Positions 11,831 through 23,783 of a stretch of DNA of 64,000 nucleotides are shown one piece after another; position 1 is the first letter of the stretch; each line of letters begins with the position of its first letter. Below the pieces are notes generated by a model that was not told the DNA's origin, searched no databases, and saw nothing but the letters and a program-made list of their open reading frames with translations. Source of the stretch: Nageia nagi. Lineage: Eukaryota; Pinophyta. The stretch is from the NCBI GenBank assembly GCA_050084985.1, contig JBITNC010000001.1:66464001-66528000 (forward strand), given 5' to 3'. Position numbers and translations under genes: made by a program.

Positions 11831-12137
11831 GGATAGCATGATCATGTGATTGCTAGGGTGGTAATCCCATTAGTTTCTTAAAGGTACTTGAATGCTTACT
11901 TAAGATGGGCTATAGATCCTTAGACTTTATGACTTCTAATTCAGTGATTGATAAAGAGTATAACTGTACTAACATCTCTTTTCTAGTTTTTTATAGGATC
12001 TTTTTCATGTAATGTGAGCTCATAATTTGTATAAATCCACCCTATAATCCTCTAAGAGTATGCTCTTATTCATCTATCTTGAAGGTTATCCATAGCTCTA
12101 CAAAATTCCATTGCATTGTGCCCAAAGTCTTCAGCCA

Positions 12138-13491
12138 TTATACCCCCAAAACTATATCACATCCCCTAAGTGGTAAAGCGTACATGTCACTTTTCAAAGT
12201 ATAGTGGTCCATGCTTAGTTTGACATTATGAAATGTGCCTTTACATGCTATTTTTCCTCCATTACCAACCATAACCTCAAAGTTATTTGTAGGGTGGATG
12301 TAACAATTAGCAACCTTAGCCACTTGTGGATCAATGAAATTATGAGTACTTCCTAAGTCTAATAATGTTATGAGAGGGTGATTTTTAAAAAATCCTTTAA
12401 CCTTAATAGTGTGAGGGGTACTAATTCCTACCAATGCATTATAAGAGATAAATGGGGCCTCCTCATATAGAGTTTTCTCTATAGCCTCTTTGGGTGCACT
12501 CTCATATTCCTCCTCACTAGGAGCATCAACATCAAACAAATATAACTTTTGTTGAGTATAATTATGACCACAAATAAATTTATCATCATAATTATAACAC
12601 AAACCTTTCTTTTTATGCTCTTCCATTTCCTCCCACATCAACTTCTTAGTTTGCATTATGCAATTCGGTGGCAAGGCACTTGTGTTATTAGAGGAATGGA
12701 AAATAGTATGTGTTTTTGTGAATGGGGGTCTTACATTTTGTTGATGAGAACTAGATTTATCTTTAGTGAGCTTTACCAAAGTAATAGGATCCATCATAGT
12801 TTTGGGATTAAATATTTTGACCTCTAGTTTAATTTCTTCTTTTAATCCATTAATAAAACAACTTGTGAAAAATGCATCGTCCAACCCCTCTATGATTTGC
12901 TAATTTCTCAAACTAATTTTTATATTCTTTGAATGTTGTAGTTTGACATAACTTGGTCAATGCTCATGTGAAATATTCATAGTCACTAGGACCAAAATAG
13001 ATTAATAATTATTGAGTAAATTCATCCCATGAAGGAGTAAGATGCATTTTTGAGTACCATTGGTGCCATTAGAGAGCCTCATGGTCCAAATGAAAAGTTG
13101 CCATGTACACCTTCAAATCCTTTGGTATTTGGTTAAATGTGAAATACTATTTGGACTTATAAATCTAGCCAATGGGATTATCTCCAACAAATTAGGAAAA
13201 ATCCAATTTGGTTATGCAGGGAAGAGTAAAACCACCTTGTTGGCCTTGAAAGTTTTGATGATACCATTATGGATTTCTTGACTACCCTGATTGCTATGAA
13301 TTGGATGCATTGTTGGTATTATTGAAACTTAGTTAAACACTATCATATTTACTATCAAGGGTTTGTATTTGTTAGATTTCTACCCTGAATGTACTGGTAA
13401 GTGTATCTGCCATTTGTTGGATCATAGTTTGAAATGTCATCATGGTAGGATCAGCTTGTGCTACTATTTGGGATCTTATTTCAAGTGCCAT
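12138..13491 (-). pseudogene. gag and protease of the chromovirus (broken)
   Basis: An ATG at 13491-13489 starts MALEIRSQIVAQ. The frame is then broken by stops and shifts until 12884, from which 248 codons are open. That stretch has a capsid-like end (FFTSCFINGLKEEIKLEV), a zinc knuckle that has lost cysteines (LCYNYDDKFICGHNY), and a protease active site reading LLDLGSTHNFID. The residue between Asp and Gly is Leu rather than the usual Ser or Thr. Confidence 0.85.
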
Positions 13492-14226
13492 TTTTGAAAA
13501 TTACTATTTTTGGAAACTACTATTTTTAGAAAGTGCTCAAAAAAGTGTATGGGTGTAATATATCAAAATGATCAGCTTGAAAAGATGATCACAATGGGCT
13601 AGGTCTCTTGATGATGATTTTTGAACTTCTAAACTTTTTTTTACATCTATGGGTCTATTTTCTTTTGTTAAAAACTGCTAAAATGGTATAGATTTTTAGG
13701 TATTTAGCTTTGAAGTTTTTGCTACCTCTAAATTGCTATTTTTGGTAGCTCTAAAAAATTACATGTCATACATTTTGCTTCTTAAATCAAGGTTTTTTAT
13801 ATGAAGAAATGATTCTAGGGTAAGGATTATTTGCTCTATAGGCTTGTCTCAACACCCCTCTTATCCAAATTTTGCAAGGAAAGGGGTTACTAAGATGGAT
13901 TCTATGATAAGTCACTTTCTAGTGGTAGTTGTTGGTGCACTACAATTTATAGATGATTGACACAGCTTCCTACCTAGTTGCCGTTTATAGCCTAGATAGT
14001 CTTTGATATACTTTTTAATACATGGAGTCCAATTATGTGTAGGGTTCTATCTGAGGCCTTGGTATTGGTGTAGAGTTTTTTCACCTCACTTCACACATAG
14101 CTTTATGGGTAAGTGTGCTTAGCCAAAAATGATAGATCTTCCTAGATATTTTAAAACCCCTAGTACAAGGTTTCTAGCTTAGACCTCTAAGAATTTTTTT
14201 TTTCTATAATAGAATGGCCCTGGAAA

Positions 14227-14240
14227 GAGCTGTGATACCA
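14227..14240 (-). promoter_or_regulatory. Primer binding site of the chromovirus
   Basis: The minus strand reads TGGTATCACAGCTC two bases inside the 5' LTR. It is close to the initiator tRNA-Met site TGGTATCAGAGC, with one or two changes. It shows that the right-hand LTR is the 5' one. Confidence 0.8.
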
Positions 14241-14242
14241 GA

Positions 14243-14631
14243 TGTTATGATGCTATAAATATGAAAAGAGAAATATTACAAAATGAAATGAATATCAATT
14301 TGAAATAAGAAAATGATAATTATCTATGGAAATACCAGAGCATGTGTTGATAAATAGAACATGAAATAGCAAATAAGGATAGGATTTTACTAAATAGTAA
14401 TGGAATCATAGGCTAATTTGAGGGGATACCTCCTTACAACTTTAAAAGTGAAAAATAATGCTCAAGATGCATTTTTTCACACACTTCTATCTATTTCTAA
14501 TAAACCAACCCTAACCCTAATAGTAATGTAAAATTAGGCCTCGCCCTTACAATCATGGTTTACAATATAGGATGATAATTTAATAAAATACTAATACTAA
14601 TAGTAAAATGTTAGGATGTGGGATCCTAACA
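14243..14631 (-). repeat. 5' LTR of the chromovirus
   Basis: 389 bp, the same length as the LTR at 8704-9092 and alignable by eye end to end. It is flanked on the right by CATTT (14632-14636), the second copy of the target duplication. Confidence 0.95.
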
Positions 14632-14636
14632 CATTT
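14632..14636. repeat. Target site duplication, right copy (CATTT)
   Basis: Second copy of the 5-bp duplication made by the chromovirus insertion; see 8699-8703. Confidence 0.9.
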
Positions 14637-14780
14637 CATCTACAAAATCTTTAGGGATAATAGTTATTGCAGTTTCGGTATCTATCATACAATTGTTCAC
14701 TACCCAACCTTCTAGCGTCAGGGATAAATAGAAAGGTGAGGGTCTTGTTATACCTATTGGAGTTGGAGGGACAACTTAAA
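14637..14780 (-). pseudogene. 5' half of the Tat-like protease, with altered active site
   Basis: The minus strand reads LEGWVVNNCMIDTE followed by AITIIPKDFVDEM, an aspartic protease active-site region. The usual D-T-G reads D-T-E here. The coding text stops at the chromovirus and resumes at 8703. Confidence 0.7.
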
Positions 14781-16560
14781 ACATAGCATAGACATTATTC
14801 TCTTCATTTACCCTCTTTTTCTTATTTCTTAACTTTAAAGCTTCTTGTAGAAGATCTAATTGACCAGGTATCCTTAATACATCAAACATAGTCATCCTAG
14901 AAGGAGTTTTCTTTAATTATTCCATAATACTATATGGAGCATAGGGATGGACTTACTCGGTTCAACTTGTTAATATGTTTTGAAATGTTGACTAGACTTT
15001 TCTTTATGATAATTAGTGATGAAAAGATATCTCAACATACTAGGTCTTTCTTTCTTTGGGACTTCTTTTCTCATTACAGTAGGGTTTGTTTCACTTGGAG
15101 CATTAATACCTAGGTTTGATGGAATAGTACCTAGATTAAATGGGACTTGAAAATATTGGTTCTAAGGTTGAGGTAAGGTAGCTTCGCTTTCTTAGGTTCA
15201 AGTTGGGCTTGAGTGGAATCTTGATACTACTGAATGGCTTGAGGCTATTATGGAACTGCTAAAGAAGTTGCTCTAGTTTGAATACAATTTGCTTATTCTC
15301 CAACATATCTTGGAACCCAAAAGTTAACCATTGTGAGATCGGTAGTAGAATCTGAAGTAGGTTCTACCATCTAATCAAAATGTAAACCCAAATACTAATG
15401 TTGATACACCACACATGAATTTAAAAAATGAGGAGCTGAACATGGTGGACACCATTCCATAATGCTCGAAGTAGCACTATCTACAGAACTAGTCATAACA
15501 ACATTCTCAATTAGTTTAGGAGGATTTGACTATTCTGGCTAGTTGAACTTGGGCTAGAATCTTGGTTGATACTAATTATTGTATCTTATATAATTAAAAC
15601 CATGATTCTACCTTTCTTATAGAGTGAGCTTATTATTTAGATTTCTAATAATTACCACCAACTACCTTATTCTCTCCTCTTCTTGACATTTAGGTTCAAT
15701 ACCAGCACTTATGGATACAAGAGTAGGTAATGTTGGTAGTTAATTTTGGATAATATCTTTGGGAGGATATGGTAAGGCCAAAACTCTAGGGTGACCTATT
15801 TATGGAGCCTAATTGGGAGGTAAATTTGGAAATACAAGCATGATAGTTCTAGGTTGCATTTTATCAAAGGATACCAAGGTATGTTTTGCAGTCTTTGCTA
15901 TCTGGTAAACATCTAAGAATGTATCTTCTAACATAATAATAAGCATATTAAGGTTAGGAATAAAAGCTTTTTTGTAATACATGAGAGCTTGTGCATTTGT
16001 TAGTCTAAACCTTGCTAGTATGGACTTCCATGTTCTTTCAAATCTGACATTGAAATCATCAATAGATTCATGAGGATGTATTTTGATACATGCTATGAGG
16101 CTAAAGAATGTGCTATCATCACCATTTATAGAAAATATTTTAATTAAATCTTAACATAACTCTCTATATGAATTTATATATTAGGGGGTAAGACTTCTAA
16201 ACCACTCAGCTACTTTGCCTTCAAAAGAGTGTGATAGTAGCCTAGTCATCATGATTTCATCAGTAATATTGAAGCTTGAAGCTAACAAGGATACATATTG
16301 ATAGTGTTCATATGGTATCTTTTTACAACCATCATACTTAGGCAAAAATTTAAAATTTGATTAAGGTATAGGAGGTGAATTAGTAGCTACTACTAAAGGA
16401 TGACTATTATTCTAGGCAAAAAAATTTGCTGGTTGAGCCATACTTGGAGAGTGTATAGGAGATGAAGGATTTTCTAGGAATGAGTCAAATGTAACTGATA
16501 AAGGTATTGCCCTTAAAGGGACAAAGGGATACATAACTTGAGAAATCTTTTGCCTAGTCC
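14781..16560 (-). pseudogene. gag of the Tat-like element (broken)
   Basis: Forms the particle that packages element RNA. On the minus strand about 16350-15850 gives a capsid-type stretch: LLSHSFEGKVAEWFRSLTP, INSYRELC, FFSLIACIKIHPHESIDDF and RFERTWKSILARFRL. The downstream part to 14781 is rich in Pro, Gln, Ser and Thr, with many stops, and corresponds to a variable linker. No zinc knuckle could be made out. Confidence 0.7.
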
Positions 16561-16788
16561 TCCTATGAGGAACTGATGGCTCTTGAAATCTAGGCTAAGG
16601 GAATTTTTGGCACTACTTCTAGTTAGTCTATGTTCTAGAGGTGCTAAGGTTCAAAATGTTGATTGGTTGCCAATAGAGTTGTCAATAAGGTTACAAGAAC
16701 CTTATAAGCTTGAAGGATTCAATTTATAGCCCACTAGATAAGGCTATCAAGCCTAACAATGCCCACTAAATATGGAATTTAGCTTGAT

Positions 16789-16806
16789 GTCCCACGAACC
16801 ATGCCA
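16789..16806 (-). promoter_or_regulatory. Probable primer binding site of the Tat-like element (tRNA-Asp-like, mutated)
   Basis: The minus strand reads TGGCATGGTTCGTGGGAC, preceded by TTTT. The usual Tat/Athila site begins TGGCGCC and is also preceded by T-runs; this copy agrees at the start and in the G-rich end but differs between. The position, between gag and an LTR-like region, fits. Confidence 0.5.
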
Positions 16807-17327
16807 AAAATGGAACTAGCTATTATTGATTAGTATAGCGTAACCTCAAGGGTTTGGTCTGGTCTGTTCTTCACTACCTACAATGGTAGGTTCCTTGAAA
16901 GAGTAGAAAGTGGTGGGGGTGCACTCGTGTTGTTTTTTTGCTTGATCTTTGATTTATAGGCTAGTTCTTATCTATATTTAAGGTCAAAAGTAATAGGAAA
17001 GGAATAAAAAGATGAAGAGTTACACGAAGGAAATAAGTAAATAAATAGCTGAAATAAGAAATTAACAACCCAAGAATTACAACATAGGAAGAAATCCATA
17101 GCCAAGATTAAGAATAGCAAACTATCTCGCACTTGGGGTCTCACAATCATAATACATAGCCATAATTTGAAGAAAATATTTCACACATAACATTCACAAA
17201 AGCAATAATAGCCACTTTGTTGCAAGAGGGAAAAGTATTGTATATTTGTATTATCATATGTGAATAGCTCTTATAGATTTTGATAAATTTGCTAAAATGT
17301 CTAACCTTTTTGATTTCCAAAAGCTAG

Positions 17328-17336
17328 CTATTTATA
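17328..17336 (-). promoter_or_regulatory. TATA box of the Tat-like LTR
   Basis: TATAAATAG on the minus strand, preceded by GGAGAGGGGGAAGTTG. The position about 500 bp before the LTR inner end fits an LTR promoter. Confidence 0.5.
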
Positions 17337-17939
17337 CAACTTCCCCCTCTCCTTGGGTGGTTGGGTTTCATTAATATACATAACTGCTAGCATTGAATGA
17401 AATAACTAAAATAGCACTATTTACATAAATGCTACAACTATGCTAGATTACATAATGAATAAGTACTAATCAACATAACTATCTAAGAATTTGCAATTTT
17501 TGAATAGCCATGTCCATAGAGCCACAATCCTTCTGACATGTCATTGACTACTCTTTCTTTGCCCCTGTAGCTGATTGAAGATAGCATTGTAGCTAATTAG
17601 AGATAGCACTATAGCTGATTGAGTAATTATTTGATTGCATATTGATTGGTACAATTTGATATTATACTTTGTCAACTGCTATCTACTTCTCTATAATCTT
17701 TATGATCTCTACTATAGATGTTAGTAATCAGAGTAATGGTAGTTGATAGACATTATGTTCACTTGGTTCAAGAAGAACTACCAATGTTATTGGAAATGAG
17801 TTAATATTGACACATTAACAAGGCCTTGGGGGTTAAAACACTTAAGATGAAATGGACTTGAGTGTTCATTCTTATGCATTATTCTTACACTTGCTTGGTA
17901 GGCTCTATATTCTTCTTTCGAGCTCTATTGATGATATAT

Positions 17940-18335
17940 TTATTTTGGGACCCCATTGATTTTCACTAAAAAATATGACATCATCTATCAAAAATTGGTA
18001 GGCTTTATTAATGTTTTGATTCTACCAAGACTTGCTGATTTTTACCAAAAAATGTGACATCATCTCTCAAAAATGATGGGCTCTATTTGATGTTCTGATT
18101 CTATTAGGACTCGCTAATTTTTACCAAAAAATGTGACATCATCTCTCAAAATTGATATGCTCTATTTTATGTTTTGATTTTATTGGACTCATTGATTTTC
18201 ACCAAAAATATGATGTCATCTCTTAGAATTGAGGGCTCTATTTGATGTTTCGATTTGCTAGGACCTACTGATTTTCACCAAAAAATGTGATGCCATATCT
18301 CAAAATTGTTAGGCTCTATTGATGTTCTTCAAAAA
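17940..18335. repeat. Five direct repeats of about 78 bp in the putative U3 region
   Basis: Copies start near 17958, 18037, 18116, 18194 and 18270. Each carries GATTTTYACCAAAAAATRTGA then CATC, followed by a GGCTCTATT...GATGTT motif. Direct repeats upstream of the TATA box in an LTR often act as enhancer modules; that role is inferred. A looser family of repeats with ATTCTTGGGTACT continues to about 18790. Confidence 0.75.
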
Positions 18336-18919
18336 TTTGGCTCTAAATTTGTACAATTCTTGGACACTTGTGTCAACAATTCTTAGAGGTTCTAAGGTAA
18401 TAAATATAATTCTTGGATAGTCTTGTATACATGACTTGGGTATTTTTACAATTCTCCTCGGTATCCTGAAGAAGATGATATAACTCCCAGGTTCTCTTAG
18501 CTCTTGGGCAATAAAAAAATAAAGAATGACATAACTTATATTGACAAAACTCCTAGGTATTTTTATTCACATAATTCTTAGGTACTAAGAAAACAATATG
18601 ATTCTTGGGTACTATTATATACATGACTTTTGACACTCTAAGGGGAAGTAATGAGAAAAGGAAGGATTATTAAAAATGAAAGAATACAAAAACTTATAAG
18701 TCTTAGAGACTTTAAGAGAACAATATCCCTCTCAGGCATTCTTATATATACAACTCTTGGGGACTAAAGAATAAAGAATAGTAGAATTACCCGATTTAGA
18801 GTGTAATTATGAAAGAATACAATTATCATCTTGACAATATGCACTCTATCACTTAGAAAATATATGATCAATTGGAGTACGAAATAGTATTCTATCATAC
18901 TCTCCCATTATATGTAACA

Positions 18920-20660
18920 AACATATTATTTTTTCATATGCCTTATCCTCATGTCTCTCCAACTATATATCTTGTTAATGTAAATTGAAATTGATCAAGA
19001 AGAGTATGAGAAAAAATTCAAGATGTGCTAGTCCATGTTTCACAGCTTGAGGTGTGTTAGTTTTTTTGTGATTTCATATTTGAAATACTTATATGTTGCA
19101 CTCCTAAAGTTGTAATGATTTCCTTCCATATAATTACATAGGCTAATTTAAAATAATATACTAAACTAGACTCACCAAATATGGTATGCCTATTATTTCA
19201 AGTTTGAAATGATGGACTTAGTTTGTATTGTATGCTATGCAGTGTATTTATTTGGGTTATTAATTTTCTATGTAAGGATCACAAAGGATACCAAATTCTA
19301 TATTATACAAAAAAAAAAGATTTTTGCTTAGGGATTATGTGGTAGTGGTTGAAGGCATAATATTCAATTAAAACCCTAAGGAGATGGTGCATTATGTACC
19401 TTTGGGTATAGATTATTGTAAACTCATGGTGAAGGTCATCCATAAAGCAGATGTTAAGTTGTATAGACTGAATGATGAGTTGAAAAACATTAGAAATGAT
19501 GTCTAACGCCCTCATTACCTATTTTGTAACAAAAAATTATTTCATTTCTTAAAATATAACATGTTGTAGTAATATTGTTGAACATATTTGAAATATTTGA
19601 GTATAATTAAAACTATAGAGCATATTTAAACAATTTAAGCATAACTATAAAACATATTTAACTCTTATTGTGTTCATATTTTAATTATTATATGTGATAT
19701 AAAATAACTTCAATACACCATATGATGTGATATGAAATCATTTAAATATAACATATGATCCAAAAACTAGATTGGAGAAGGAAAACAATTATTTAACTTA
19801 AATTTTTTTTCTAAATGCCAAAAACTAGTCCAAATGTGGCAAGTTAGTAAAAACATGCTTTTAATGCTTATCCAAACATAAAAAAATATGTGGTTTCTGA
19901 GTGGATATCATATTGTATAGACAAAATGATGAGATGAAAATAATGAAACATGTATTCTTTTACATTTTGCATACATGTCTATCATGGTATTCACAATCAT
20001 TACCTTCCATGATATAGGCCATGCTATCAGGTTTGATTTCCAAATGCTTCATCAAATAAAAGAAATCATGCAATTTGTTAAATAATTCCCTTTTTATCAT
20101 GAATGTAGTTCTGGTTTGTATGTTGTTCTTCATTGAAAATAAAATAGTAATTTAAATTACCTTAACAACACACAAACCAAAACACAATCATGATAAAGGA
20201 GCAAATTTAGAAGGTTTATCCAAAACCATGTTGTGATACTTAACCAAACACATAAAATACATATGATTCCCAAGTGGATGTTGTGTTGCATAGACAAAAT
20301 GATGAGATAAAAATAATGGAACATATTTTGGGCTCCTTCATTTCATGGCCTGTATCACAACTTTTTTACAAATAAATTATGGCATGTGATATGAAATGAT
20401 TTAAATACACCATATGATATAAAAATTGGTTTAGATACAAATAAAACAATGGTTCAACCCATAAATTTTCCAAGTATTAAAAACCAATCCAATAGTGGTA
20501 AGTTGGCAAAAACATGCTTATCATACTTTGTTAAATCAATATTGCAAAACATATTTGAATCATTTGAGCAATAATTAAAATTGTAGAGCATATTTAAATC
20601 TTACAATCATTATAGAAATGAAATTTTATTTGCATCATGCATCTTATTAAATAACTTCAT
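18920..20660. other. AT-rich region with a diverged direct duplication
   Basis: No supported gene. GACAAAATGATGAGAT occurs near 19920 and 20292, and a GGCAAGTTAGTAAAAACATG-like motif recurs near 19840, 20497 and 36508. These indicate old duplications of one sequence family. The plus-strand family member near 20500 lies upstream of the PPR fragments at 21190, and another near 36508 lies beside the PPR array at 35640. Confidence 0.4.
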
Positions 20661-20666
20661 ATCATA

Positions 20667-20998
20667 TGGTGGACTTTGATCATTTCATATCCTATGGTGT
20701 ATTTATATCATTTCATATCATATGCATCTACAATTATATGTCATATGGTGAACTTGGATCATTTCATATCATATGGTGAACTTGGATCATTTTATATCAT
20801 ATGGTACAATTTCATCATTTTAGATCATATGGTGTACTTAGATAATTTCATATCATATGTTGGTGTGTTTAGATCATTTCATATCATATGTTGGTGTATA
20901 TTTCATATCATATGGTACAATTGCATTATTTTAGACTATACGGTGTACTTAGATAGTTTTATATCCTATGTTGATGCATTTAAATTATATAATATGCA
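20667..20998 (+). repeat. 28-bp tandem array with CATATCATATGGTG core, about 12 copies
   Basis: Units follow the pattern TGGTGNACTTGGATCATTTC then ATATCATA, with lengths of 23-31 bp, mostly 28. Several bases drift between copies. The array is open in one frame only because the unit lacks stops in that phase; I do not treat it as a gene. Related copies occur at 24004-24710. Confidence 0.85.
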
Positions 20999-21189
20999 TA
21001 TCCTCCAATCATTACATTCCTTGATCTTATGTCTGGGAACTTAGGTAGTTTGCATGCTTTCCTTCTCCAAACCAATTTTACACCTATAATTGCAAATGCT
21101 TAAAAGTCTCTATAACCTTTCATTTTATCCATATCTTGTAATTGTGGAATTAATCATTATACATGCATTGTTTACCTTCTTGGTTGTGG

Positions 21190-21413
21190 AGGCTAGGTTG
21201 AGGGAGTTTTGAACATCACTACTAAAATACCCAAAAACATTGAATTGGGTGTATGGATGTTTGTACTTGGAGCTTTTAAATCGAATGTTATGGTTTGTGT
21301 AGGCTATCTTGAGGAAGCTTTGAACTTCATTGCCAAAATACCTACAAAACTTGAATTGGGTGTGTGGATGTGTGTACTTGGTGCTTTTAAATTAAATGTT
21401 ATGGTTATAAGTG
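21190..21413 (+). pseudogene. PPR-derived fragment, two 37-codon units
   Basis: The plus strand reads NITTKIP, GVWMFVLGAFKSNV and then GYLEEALNFIAKIP, GVWMCVLGAFKLNV. Pentatricopeptide repeat proteins of plants contain such EALNFI...P...GVWMCLLGAC text in their C-terminal repeats. Two copies stand exactly 111 bp apart. The same unit is amplified on the minus strand at 35640-36365. This is a pseudogene fragment: there is no start, and stops follow. Confidence 0.65.
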
Positions 21414-21830
21414 TCCTGATAGACATATATGAAAAATGTGGAAGAATAAAAAAGACTTGAGAATTTTTTAACAAGATGCATGATATAAACATAATTTTAT
21501 GGTATGTAATAATTAAATGATACACAAAAAATATATTTTCTAAAAAAGGCCTATAGATACATATGAAAAATATGGAAGAATATATAATACCTAAAATTAT
21601 TTGATAAGATGAATGATACAAATACAATTTCATGGTCTATAATGATTGTAAGATAGACACAAAATGGATTTTCTTAAAAAGGCCCATAGATGCATGAAAA
21701 ATATGGAAGAATATACAATACTTGAGAATTATTTGACAATATGCATGACACAAACATAATTTCATGGTCTGCAATGATTTAGCATATATATAAAATGCGT
21801 TTACTAAAACAATACAAAAAACTACAAGGC
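21414..21830 (+). pseudogene. Second PPR-derived tandem block, three units of about 130 bp
   Basis: It continues from the fragment above with VLIDIYEKCGRIKKT, FFNKMHDINII and then two further degraded copies (starting near 21550 and 21680) that contain GGAAGAATA and CATGGTCT landmarks. The text matches a PPR motif of the type LIDMYxKCGxIxxA..VFDKM. Stops occur in every unit. A whole repeat pair has apparently been duplicated in tandem. Confidence 0.6.
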
Positions 21831-22081
21831 ACAAACGTAAATGTAGAAAGCATAAGAATACAAGGTCATAGATTATGAAAGAATATAATATCATAGACTA
21901 AAATAATACCTGCTTGCACCTCATATCCTCTCATCTTGCTTCTGCAAAATGCCCCTTTCTCTCCTCTAACCCCTTAGTGGAAAAATATGAATAGCTTGAA
22001 ATATTGAAAATATTCCAAGTGCTTGTCTAAGCTCCTTGTGCATACCTTTTTTAATTCTAAATGCAAATTTTAGGTATTAAG

Positions 22082-22600
22082 TGTTGAACTAATAATGAAA
22101 CTAAGAGGGGGGGTGAATCAATGTATAATAATATTTGTTGTCTTAACTACGACATCAAATTACCAGCTAGCTATTCATATTAAATGAAGTAATTAGATAA
22201 GAAACCAATACATAACACTAGATTTATAATGGAAACTCGATGTGGGAAAAATCACTACCAATGGATTAATTGGACTTCCATCCAAATCAAACCTCAATAA
22301 AATTTGGTCTTACAAAATTTTAGCATCACCAACTACAAGGAATGATACCAACCAACCTAGCTTTTAGAAACACCAATTACAAGGAGCCACTGACCCTTAT
22401 TGACAAGCACCAACTTGAATTGAAAAATTGATATGAAAAATTTGACATAACCAGACCTTCATTATTTATAGAATAGTATTTAGTTTATCACTCACTAATG
22501 CTTTTCACATCCTTCACCATCTACAACATGTCTCCTTCATAAATAATCTATTCCTCAATATGCAACTATTTCAATCTTCATATTATACTCTCCAGCTTCT
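22082..22600. repeat. Possible LTR remnant of a copia element
   Basis: Begins TGTTGAACTAATAATGAAAC and soon has AAGAGGGGGGGTGAATCAA, then a GGAAACTCGATGTGGGAAAAA motif. G-run plus TGAAT text of this kind is often seen in the LTRs of some plant copia elements. No partner LTR, primer site or pol text is visible nearby, so the call is weak. Confidence 0.3.
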
Positions 22601-23289
22601 CTACTCTCCTCATCACAAATTGTGATTCTTAAACTCTTATTTTTATTCTCCCCACCCAAATCTCTATCATATACAATGTTACTTCCTCATTTTCATGGGT
22701 GTACATGTTATACATATCTCATTTTTTATATCATTATTGTAATCTATCTCTCACATTGAAAACTCACAACTCACTCTATTCACATTCCACAACTATGCAT
22801 TGATATAAAAAAAACTTATGCATAAATATAGCATCTTTTGGAGGGTCTTTTGCAGTTTGAAATATGTAACTCCTTATTTTATGAATGTAAATGCCTATTT
22901 TCTAAATGTAACTACCTACTTTTAAGAGTTCACAAAATTTGTACAAATGTCTGCATTTCTGAAACTTATAAGCTCTGCTAATATAAAACATAATTGTGTG
23001 CTTTAATTGCCTCTGTCTCTCTCAAAATAAAATAAAGTTGAAGAGTCTTTTCTTGTCTAAACATAACTACTTACATTCAAGACATATGATGTACATAGTT
23101 GACTATGTAATGCATATAAAATTGATGCTATCTGCCAGCACATTTATATCCATTTATAATTCTCCCTTTGATATTGGTTTATTACATATTTTTACTAGGA
23201 ACACAATTTTCTCCACTAAGTGAAAATTGAAACTACAGTTAAATATACCTCTTTTACTTATCTTAGCTCTTTGTCAAATAATTTATATG

Positions 23290-23765
23290 CCTTCTTATGC
23301 TTCCACTTTTGCTAGAGTTTGAGCTTCATTTTATTCTATATATACATTTATAATATATGTCCTACATATATGCTTCATTTTGATTGTGTAAGCTTAATTT
23401 ATAATTTAGCTTCTTTTTATGTTTGTATATACATCCATTGTATATGTTCTACAAGTTTACTTCATTTTGTGATTCATTTTAACTATGTAACCATAGTTTG
23501 AAATTCTACTTTGTTTTATGTTATATATACATCCATTGTATATATTCTATAGGTATGCTTCATTTTGTACTTTATTTTAAATTTGTAACCATATTTTAGA
23601 ATTCTACTTCATTTTATTTTGTATACTTGTTATGCTTCATTTTATTTTGTATACTTGATTTTATTTTGTATTCATGTTCTACTTCATTTTGTTCTGTATA
23701 CCTATTCTATTGCATTTTATTGTATATAAATGTTATAATTTGTTTGATTCTATATACATGGGTTA
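23290..23765. repeat. Degenerate repeats with TACTTCATTTTRT core
   Basis: A loose series of GCTTCATTTT / TACTTCATTTTGT motifs is interleaved with TATATACATCCATTGTATAT. Spacing is irregular, about 30 bp at the right end and 110-120 bp at the left (the ATACATCCATTGTATAT motif near 23429 and 23528). No gene is supported. Confidence 0.55.
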
Positions 23766-23783
23766 TAATCTAAAATCTACAAT

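Larger units (their letters stand above)
8704..14631 (-). mobile_element. Ty3/gypsy chromovirus, complete but decayed, nested in the Tat-like element
   Basis: Length is 5928 bp, with two 389-bp LTRs, a CATTT target duplication, a primer site inside the right LTR and a purine tract inside the left LTR. Minus-strand order is gag, protease, RT, RNase H, integrase, chromodomain-like tail. Each domain is recognisable but none is intact. The LTRs differ at very roughly one base in ten by eye, so the insertion is old, and the host element is older still. Confidence 0.95.
1930..18919 (-). mobile_element. Tat-like Ty3/gypsy element, decayed, 3' end missing, split by a nested chromovirus
   Basis: Minus-strand order from 5' to 3' is LTR, tRNA-Asp-like primer site, gag, protease, archaeal-type RNase H, RT, RNase H, integrase, then an extra coding region. 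RNase H between protease and RT plus a second RNase H after RT is an arrangement I know from plant Tat-related elements. All frames carry stops and shifts. The nested chromovirus at 8704-14631 splits protease; copia A4 cuts the 3' end. The right boundary (18919) rests only on a TGTTACATA start and is uncertain, since the partner LTR lies off-window. Confidence 0.8.
16811..18919 (-). repeat. 5' LTR of the Tat-like element (outer boundary uncertain)
   Basis: The inner end is set by the primer site: the minus strand ends GCTAGTTCCA. A TATAAATAG box lies inside and tandem repeats lie upstream of it, as in a U3 region. A TGTTACATA at 18919 is the chosen start, giving about 2.1 kb. The other LTR would be left of the window, so neither the length nor the target duplication can be confirmed. 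Confidence 0.45.

Noticed and set aside
20676-21044. 122-codon open stretch, apparently a membrane-like repeat protein
   Set aside because: It is the translation of the 28-bp CATATG array; repeats without stops in one phase give an open frame automatically.
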